From positions 105,161,661 through 105,225,660 of the forward strand of contig CATQJL010000001.1 of NCBI GenBank assembly GCA_958299035.1: 64,000 bases of DNA. The letters are read 5' to 3'. Below the pieces are notes generated by a model. That model was not told the origin of the DNA, made no database searches, and saw only the letters and a program-made list of their open reading frames with translations. Positions 57,870 through 64,000 of the stretch are shown here, in pieces. Source of the stretch: Cylicocyclus nassatus (Eukaryota > Nematoda > Chromadorea > Rhabditida > Strongylidae). Each line of letters starts with the position of its first letter. The first letter of the stretch is position 1. Position numbers and translations under genes: made by a program.

Positions 57870-60780
57870 ATCTGTCCCTACACGGGGTCTGCCGCTCTTG
57901 ACAGTCTCTTCCATTTTTCTCGATCTACGACTTGTCTTTCATCTAACTCAAGTTCTCTCAAGTCTGCTTTCACTCGATCGGTCCATCTTAGCTTTGGTCT
58001 CCTCGTGGTCTTTTACCTGGAACCTCCACTGTCATTGCTAACCTTGTGATGTGTTGTTCTTCTCGTCTGCTCACGTGCCCGTACCATCGCAGTCGTCTTT
58101 CTTGCAGCTTCTTGACTATCGGAGCTACTTTCAGGGTGGATCGCATTGTATCGTTCGTGACGTGGTCGAGCATCGTTACGCCCATCGTCCATCGCAGCAT
58201 ATGTGTTTCCATCACACCAAGCTTCCTCTCGTCGTTACGTGTGCTTGGCCAGCATTCGCCTCCATACAACGCGGCTGGACGGATTACAGTGCGATACATC
58301 TGTGACTTCAGCTTCAGTGGCATCCGTTTGTCGCACAGAATTCCTGTAAGGCTCCTCCATTTCATCCAAGCTGCGTTTATTCGGCCGTTTATCTCGTCGT
58401 GGAGTGAACCATCTGCTGATATGCAACTTCCCAAGTAGTTGAACGACGTGGTCTTCTTGATTGCCGTGTCTGCGAGCTTGATCGTTCCTGTCGTTTGAGG
58501 TCCCAGCTTCATGTATTCTGTCTTCGCGGTACTGATCTTCAGACCATGTAGCACGAGTTGCGTTTTCCACGTCTGCACGTCAACCTTCAATTCTTTCCTG
58601 CTTCTCGCCATCAGGATCACATCGTCTGCGTACATGACGGACCATGGGAGCGGGCGTATGAAGTCTCTTACTATCGTGTCCGCGGCTGTGATGAAGAGAA
58701 ACGGCTACAGTACGGAACCTTGATGCACGCCGGCGTTTATCTGGAAGGCGTCTGAGCGTCCTGGTGCTGTTCGTACGTGACTGTTGGCTCCTTTGTATAT
58801 CATTCTGATCCAGCAGACGTATTCTTCTGGTACCTCGTGCTTTCGTAACGCCCACCATATTTGTTGATGTGGTACTCTATCGAACGCTTTCTCCAGATCG
58901 AGGAATGCCTCATGAAGCTCACACTGGTTTTCCCTGCTTCTATCCACCATTATTCTCACTGTGTGGATAGCATCGGTTGTACTGCATCCCTTTGCGAAGC
59001 CGCATTGGTGGGGGGCCAGTTGTATGATATTTCGAAGCCGCGTCTCCAGTATTCTTTCGAAGATCTTCAACGTATGGCACATGAGTCGAATTGGCCTGTA
59101 TGTGGAGCAGTCGGCTACGTCGTCTTTGTTCTTCCATATTGGTATCGTCGTGCTTCTGTACCACTCATCTGGCATATTCCCGCATTCTATCATTTGATTC
59201 AGAAGTCGTGTAAGCCACGAGACTCCAGCTTGTCCGCACTTCTTCCAAAAGTCGCTGGGGATGTCGTCTGGACCTGCAGCCTTGCCGTTCTTCGTCTTCA
59301 TTATGGCGGTACGGACTTCTACTTCTGTGATAGCTGGTACTGGTCCATTCACAGGGTCGGCTGTTACGGTGGATTCGTATTCGGAGATAGCGGACGCCAT
59401 CTTTGAGAAGTGAGCTCTCCATCTTTCGTTTATCTCCTGTAGCTTCCTCAGCATCCTTCCGTGTGCATCTTTGATGTTGTAGAAGTGCTCGATGTCTTTT
59501 GTAGCGTTTGCTCTTCTTCTGGCGATTCGGTAGACTTCTCGTTCGCCTTCGCGAGTGTGCAGACTCCTGTACAGCTCGGCCACGTACGCTTCTTTCGCTT
59601 CTCTGACACTTCTCTTGGCTTCTCGTTTTGCTTCCGGATATCTTTGGTGAGCATCTTCTGATCGTGTCTTCTGCCATGTTTTGTATGCCGTCTTCTCGTT
59701 CTTTACCACGGTCTGCACTTCTTCACTCCATCACCATGTTTCTTTCTCGAGCTTTCGTCTGCCAGGCTTCGTGCGGCCTAGCAGATCGCCAGCTATCTGA
59801 TGGATGTTGTCTTTCAGAAGCATCCAGGAGTGGTTTGGATCACTTTGCAGTATCGGCATTGCAGATTCCATTGACGTTCTGGTTTGGGCGTTGTCTTCAA
59901 GCTTCCACCATTTGATGTGTACTTCTTGTTCGGTCATCGCCCTTCTTCTCCTGTCGACTGGGATATTGAGATCCAGTATCAGCGGCCGATGTTGTGGCAC
60001 GCATTCTTCACCTGGGATGACTTTGCTATCTTTTACATATTTCAGCTCGCTGTACCGTACGCTTCAGAAGTCTATCTGCGATTTGTGGTCTCCGCTGGCA
60101 TACGTGACGAGATGGTTGGTCTTCTTGATGAAGTATGTATTTGCCAAGGCTAGGTCGTGGGCTGTAGCGAACTCCAGAATACGTTCTCCTTCGTCGCTAC
60201 GTGTTCCATAACCGTGATTTCCATGGCACTTCTGTAGACCACTTCGTTGTTCTCCGACATGCCCATTGAGATCCGCACCGATCAGTAGCATCTCTTCTTC
60301 TGGTAGTGAACCGACGTAGTCATCAAGCAGTTGCCAGAATTCTCCCTTCTCCGATTCTTCACATCCCACTTGCGGTGCGTAGGCCGTTACTACTCGAAGC
60401 ACTTTTTTCCCGGTATCCAATCTTATACTCATGAGACGGTCACTCATTCTATCTACGCTGGTAATCTTATCTCTTAGAGCTTCAGAGACGACTATGCCGA
60501 CACCGTTCCTGTTGTTCGTCGTTCCTTTGTACATAAGTTTGTAGCCATCTCCGATGTCACGCGCCCTTTTACCTTTCCATTTGGTCTCCTGAATACATGC
60601 AATGTCTACTTTTCGTCTTCTGAGAAGATCGGCCAGATCGCGGTGTCGAGCTGTGAGTGAACCGACGTTGATAGTAGCTAGACGTAATGCCGAGAACTTG
60701 GATGTTTTCCTGTGATGAGCTAGCTTCTTTAGCCGTCCCCGCTCATCTTGCTGAGACGGTAACCCTTGCCTACTGTTCAC
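57870..60780 (-). pseudogene. RTE endonuclease/reverse-transcriptase ORF, broken
   Basis: Starting from Met at 60780, the apurinic-type endonuclease shows LRLATINVGSLT, CIQETKWKG, LLIGADLNGHVG and SQIDF. The reverse transcriptase shows GKAAGPDDIPSDFWK, YRPIRLM, FLDLEKAFDRVPH, GVHQGSVL, MYADDVILMA and a C-terminal RLRWYGHVSRREEQH. Disabling changes: TGA at about 60064, just after SQIDF; TGA at 59731-59733, after KETW; TAG at 58705-58707, directly after GSVL; and a one-base loss near 57995-58000 that ends the frame at PRGDQS. Both TGA codons fall next to Trp-rich spots and could be single changes from TGG. All core motifs survive, so inactivation is recent. Confidence 0.9.
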
Positions 60781-60974
60781 ATTCGTGGGCTCGAATGTGC
60801 GTCGCCTCCGGGGAACGCCCTAGCTTTGACTCGAAGTATACTATGAGACATAAAAGAGCATCTGACGGGGTTGTTGCGACGGGGTTTCTTCTTCAGCCGG
60901 CTTGTCGCTTGCTTCCTCTGTGGATGAGCAGCCTGACGCTGATTCGTGGGGCAAGAGCTTTGCCAAAGAAATTA

Positions 60975-61049
60975 GGCCCGCCGCGGAACCGAACCTGTGA
61001 CCTTCCTCGTCGTAGGCAAGGGCACTAACCTCTCGGCCAGCTCTGCCCC
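60975..61049 (-). ncRNA. tRNA-like head of the RTE element
   Basis: The first ~75 bases of the element read like a degenerate tRNA gene: GCAGAGCTGGCCGAGAGGTTA contains an A-box (61039-61027), and GGTTCGGTTCC is a good B-box (60995-60985), about 31 bases apart. The TGGCCGAGNGGTTA pattern is that of class II (Leu or Ser) tRNAs. It could work as an internal polymerase III promoter or be a captured tRNA. It is not a functional tRNA gene as seen. Confidence 0.5.
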
Positions 61050-61066
61050 CAAAAATTTCCTAAAAT
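61050..61066. repeat. Target-site duplication of the RTE, 5' side
   Basis: CAAAAATTTCCTAAAAT, identical to 57838-57854. The outermost C is shared with the C-run at the element's 5' end, so the border may shift by a base. Confidence 0.88.
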
Positions 61067-61410
61067 GATCATGTAAAACAATGGCAAACCCGCCATTCAC
61101 ACAACCAATTTGTTTTGGCGCCGTTTTCGCAGAGTGATAGACTTTTGGTCACTTTTTTGGGCTAAACTTCATGGCTTGCACATTAACTTACCAAACATGA
61201 CCACAACTCTGGAAAAAATGTTGATACGGAGCCAATTTTGCGCGCCAGAAGTTGAGTGGATCCATTTGGGGTGCACATTTTGAGAGATCTACTCAATGAA
61301 TCCACTCGTGCTTTTGCATGGTGAATCTAGGTGTTGGCAGAGTGTGTTGTGCAAAAAATTGCGGCTTGATACCTTGTCTGCGACTCGTTCTGTGAATTTC
61401 GTTACAGATA

Positions 61411-61740
61411 GACACACACACACCACACACACACACACACAACACACACACACAACACACACAACACACACAACACACACAACACACACAACACACACAC
61501 AACACACACACAACAACACACACACAACACACACAACACACACACAACACACACAACACACACAACACACACAACACACACCACAACACACACACAACAC
61601 GCACACAACACACACACAACACACACAACACACACACAACACACACACAACACACACACAACACACACAACACACACAACAACACACACACAACACACAC
61701 ACACAACACACACAACACACACACAACACACACACACACC
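61411..61740. repeat. (CA)n-type microsatellite, CACACAA units
   Basis: About 330 bases of ACACACA blocks interrupted by AACA steps, giving irregular 7- to 10-base units. All frames on both strands are open through it, so the long Cys/Val and His/Thr frames here are artefacts. Confidence 0.95.
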
Positions 61741-62311
61741 CTTAGCCCGTTATTATAAGTGATGATATTTATGACGCTGTATACATAATAATATGCTTTC
61801 AATGATCCCTTTTGCATTTGTTTTGCTTATTTTCCGCGCACTGGCGGCAATGACCTGGAAGGATAGACGTTAATGCCCCCTCCTCCCCCCCCCCCCGGTC
61901 GACGTTTTTGGGAGGTGAGTGTCCGGCACTACACCTTCACTTTTGGCCGGCCAGTGGTAGCTGGGACCACCTTCACTTTTACTGGACCCGGCTCCCCCCA
62001 TCACACCTCTGACCGTGACTTATGCACTGTTATGTCAGTCACAAATTACGCTATAAACACTGAGCTTTTTTTTCATTTTGAATATTCGATTATATCATAG
62101 AAGCAGCTTCACAAATTTTTACGAAGTTTATTGGTATAGCCCAAGTGTACTCAAACCACTATAAATATCGTCATTTTTGTGATTTTCAGGAAAACTGTTT
62201 ATTTTGCAGTAGCAATAGTTCTCTGACATCCTAAATCCAATTTGAAATCTGCATCTGTCGAGTTAAGTAGGTCAGAATGCTCGATACTAGTTCGAAAAAT
62301 CTGCTACATGT

Positions 62312-62506
62312 ATGGAGAGTGCCGCAGCTTTACTGCTCGGAAGTGCTATGTTCCAATTTTTTTTGCAAACTAAAGGGTTTCCTTTTTCACGACTTTACAT
62401 AGATTCAGCATTTAAAGGCACTCCTAAAAAAGGAGAGCCTACAGACAATCCAGAGGACCTAAAGGGTGGTAGCAATGTCCATTCAAATGTTACTTCAAAA
62501 TGTTAA
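62312..62506 (+). CDS. Weak candidate ORF, 64 aa
   Basis: Open frame beginning MESAAALLLGSAMFQFF with a hydrophilic tail, KGTPKKGEPTDNPEDLKGG, and a stop after SKC. The composition is protein-like. It could be a last exon. No family is recognised and no acceptor is convincing. Confidence 0.22.
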   Translation: MESAAALLLGSAMFQFFLQTKGFPFSRLYIDSAFKGTPKKGEPTDNPEDLKGGSNVHSNVTSKC

Positions 62507-62828
62507 ACCAAAGCAAAGCAAAGTTTTACGTATACGCTTCAAAAATACTTTGCAAATTAGAAGAAAAATTACAAAATGCGAATGAACTTATTGCAAATCG
62601 TGAGACTTATCAAATTCATCCATCTTCGTCATTTGAACTGTGGGTTTATGTTAGAGGGATCTCAGGATGAAATCAGTTGAATCTACTTTTGTTGCCTAAG
62701 TGTCAAGAAAAAAAATACCAAGAGCGGTGCTCTTCGTTAGGCAAAGCACTTTGTGCCAATAGTTGAATTGTAAATAAGGTTTTTCAAGAGACTCCATCAA
62801 CGGGTGGGTGTTGCAGCTCATTTTTCAG

Positions 62829-62910
62829 TGATTAATCGAATTGTGAAGCTTCCTTCGGTCCTGGGACATGTCTCTACTCTGACTTCCCTATTTTCTATGG
62901 TGGAAAACGG
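62829..62910 (+). other. Exon-like segment with good splice borders
   Basis: After ATTTTTCAG, the segment reads VINRIVKLPSVLGHVSTLTS and ends at GG|GTACGT. The V-x-R-x-x-x-LP-x-V pattern recalls the start of perilipin (PAT) domains, but 27 residues are too few to claim this, and no next exon was found in phase. Confidence 0.25.
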
Positions 62911-64000
62911 GTACGTTTGCATTTATTATCTCATCATTACAGTTGTTGAAATGAACTATACTTTCTTCTCAATGGACGATAGCTAAGTTTCTTTTTTACT
63001 GATTAGACGTCTAAAACATATTCTAGGTATCTTAAAAATATTTCGCAAGCTTACCGGGTCTATTATCAGTAAACAAAACATAGACGCGCTGTAAACCTCG
63101 GTCAATTCTGATGATCTGAAGGAAACGGCTTCAGTTCGATATTGAGCCACCCATCGACTCCGATTAGGGCCGATTCGTAGACATACAGAAGAAACAGCAG
63201 CACTATCCGACAATTTAATCTAATGGGTAAAGCACTGCGTCAAATGTTGAGCCGAAATTGGCCCAAGAATTCTGCTTTGCAGCCCGGTCATCTTTGTGAG
63301 CTATCACTATCAAAAAAAAAGTTGTGACCGTGGCTAAAGATTTGAAGGAATAAAAGTAGTCGAACAAGATTATAACATACTAATATAAATTCCAAAGAGA
63401 ATTTTGATTGATAGAAATAACTACAAAAAAATAGATTATAATATTGGAAAATTCATCAAAAAAATTAGAGATACACTCTGGAAAAATAGATAAAATCCAC
63501 TCTTTAGTTTTTGGCTCCAATCTGCGCTGCAATCTGCACGCCAGTCTTTCCTATTCATAGGTCCTTGGAATCGTGCATTATTGCTCGTTTTTGTACCGTA
63601 GCTTTGCGTCAAATAGTGTGCACTGTAAGTTATCCAAGACAGAATCTTCCTCTACGTTTCTTCGTTTACACACTATTTCTATAGATCATGTCAAAATATA
63701 CGTTGCTCTTACAGTCAGGTGCGATTAGTACCTGACGGACGCTCACTTGTCAGATCACGTAGCATTCTTGTATCATGAGAGAATTACCTCTCGTGAGCTC
63801 ACCTTAAGAACCTCAACTGAGGCCCTAGGTTCAGATCATTTAAATTGACCGAGCTTACTACGAGCCGTTTCTTTTTCTTTGCTTTCAAATGCTGTAACAA
63901 TAGCTCAATCACAGAGTGTTATGAGTTCTCGTTTTTTGTTAGGCATTCACCAGTCTTTTCCTATATTTTACACATTCAAAATGTGCTTACACCAAATTAT
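62911..64000. other. Unassigned AT-rich end of window
   Basis: No supported gene. A conserved-looking GC-balanced patch at 63715-63840 contains a CATGAGAG...CTCTCGTG hairpin. I cannot name it. Confidence 0.3.

Larger units (their letters stand above)
57855..61049 (-). mobile_element. Near-full-length RTE-clade LINE, ~3.2 kb
   Basis: Bounded by 17-bp target duplications. On the minus strand it begins with a tRNA-like head (61049-60975), then a 5' region, then an endonuclease plus reverse-transcriptase frame, and ends in a short tail ATGAAAAAAA, matching the RTE pattern of short ATG/A-rich 3' ends. Exact duplications and full length suggest a fairly recent insertion, yet the frame is already broken. 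It sits inside the insertion at 57567-61782. Confidence 0.9.
57567..61782. mobile_element. Unclassified insertion in the right inverted repeat (host of the RTE)
   Basis: The DNA between 57567 and 61782 interrupts the right inverted repeat. Its left edge is a hairpin, CCAGTGTGTCACCTCTGC at 57568-57605 pairing through CCTCT/AGAGG and CCAGTG/CACTGG. Its right edge follows the CA-rich microsatellite. Without the RTE it would be about 1 kb. Its family is unknown, and no clear duplication marks its ends. Confidence 0.5.
52503..61835. mobile_element. DNA element with terminal inverted repeats, split by nested insertions
   Basis: The left end (52503-52572, starting GGAAAATAAGCAAAACAAATG) matches the reverse complement of 61783-61835. 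The next left segment (52573 to about 52870, starting CTAAAATAAACGTGC) matches the reverse complement of about 57230-57566. One inverted repeat therefore runs unbroken on the left, but its right partner is split into 61835-61783 and 57566-57230 by about 4.2 kb of inserted DNA. No transposase was recognised, so it is probably non-autonomous. It contains the 2.15 kb tandem duplication. Confidence 0.75.

Noticed and set aside
58046..59406. Long plus-strand frames at 58046-58438 and 58861-59406
   Set aside because: They are antisense to the RTE reverse-transcriptase ORF, whose motifs are clear on the minus strand.
61289..61817. Long Cys/Val-rich and His/Thr-rich open frames on both strands
   Set aside because: They are translations of the CACACAA microsatellite; every frame is open because the repeat lacks stop codons.
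63715..63840. rRNA-like patch
   Set aside because: It felt conserved and has a small hairpin, but I could not match it to any rRNA segment.

Overview
The window looks like nuclear DNA of a nematode, most likely a strongylid or hookworm-like clade V species (inference). The reasons are small exons with short GT-AG introns, a trans-splice-type acceptor directly before a start codon, SL1-like sequences, and Ty3, RTE and Mutator relics of the kind common in such genomes. It is gene-poor and dominated by mobile elements. No operons of bacterial type, CRISPR arrays or rRNA genes were seen.

Region by region. 1-3342: a plus-strand TAP-like half ABC transporter whose 5' exons lie before the window. 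4333-7354: on the opposite strand and converging on it, the nuclear-pore membrane nucleoporin NDC1. 7440-15839: an apparently intact 8.4 kb Mutator-like (MULE) DNA transposon with 9-bp target duplications, very long terminal inverted repeats, a multi-exon transposase with zinc finger, DDE and SWIM regions, and extra gene-like membrane-protein sequence. 16260-18030: diverged repeats and a GC-rich fold-back element. 18394-20928: decayed Ty3/gypsy pol. 20929-31700: repeats, minisatellite, fold-back elements, an RTE relic, a Helitron-like element, and a nested palindrome carrying two SL1-like sequences in opposite orientation.

31719-33541: a five-exon minus-strand gene, pieced together here from splice sites and reading phase, for a small secreted protein with one PLAT domain. 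38863-42352: a small heat-shock protein gene whose 2.9 kb third intron holds two large fold-back elements. 44759-45757: a second Helitron-like copy and a TTAA-flanked fold-back element. 45962-47015: a five-exon minus-strand gene for a single-pass membrane protein of unknown function. 48-52 kb: simple repeats, a 21-bp-type minisatellite, an RTE relic and weak exon candidates.

52503-61835: a three-level nest. A DNA element with terminal inverted repeats contains a 2.15 kb tandem duplication of near-identical copies. Its right inverted repeat is split by a second insertion, and inside that insertion lies a near-complete RTE LINE with 17-bp target duplications. The RTE ORF is broken by three stops and a frameshift, and its 5' end looks like a tRNA gene. 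61836-64000 holds only weak exon candidates.

The host genes (ABC transporter, NDC1, PLAT protein, small HSP, membrane protein) show no shared pathway. The main story is how strongly transposition, inversion and duplication have shaped the DNA between them.
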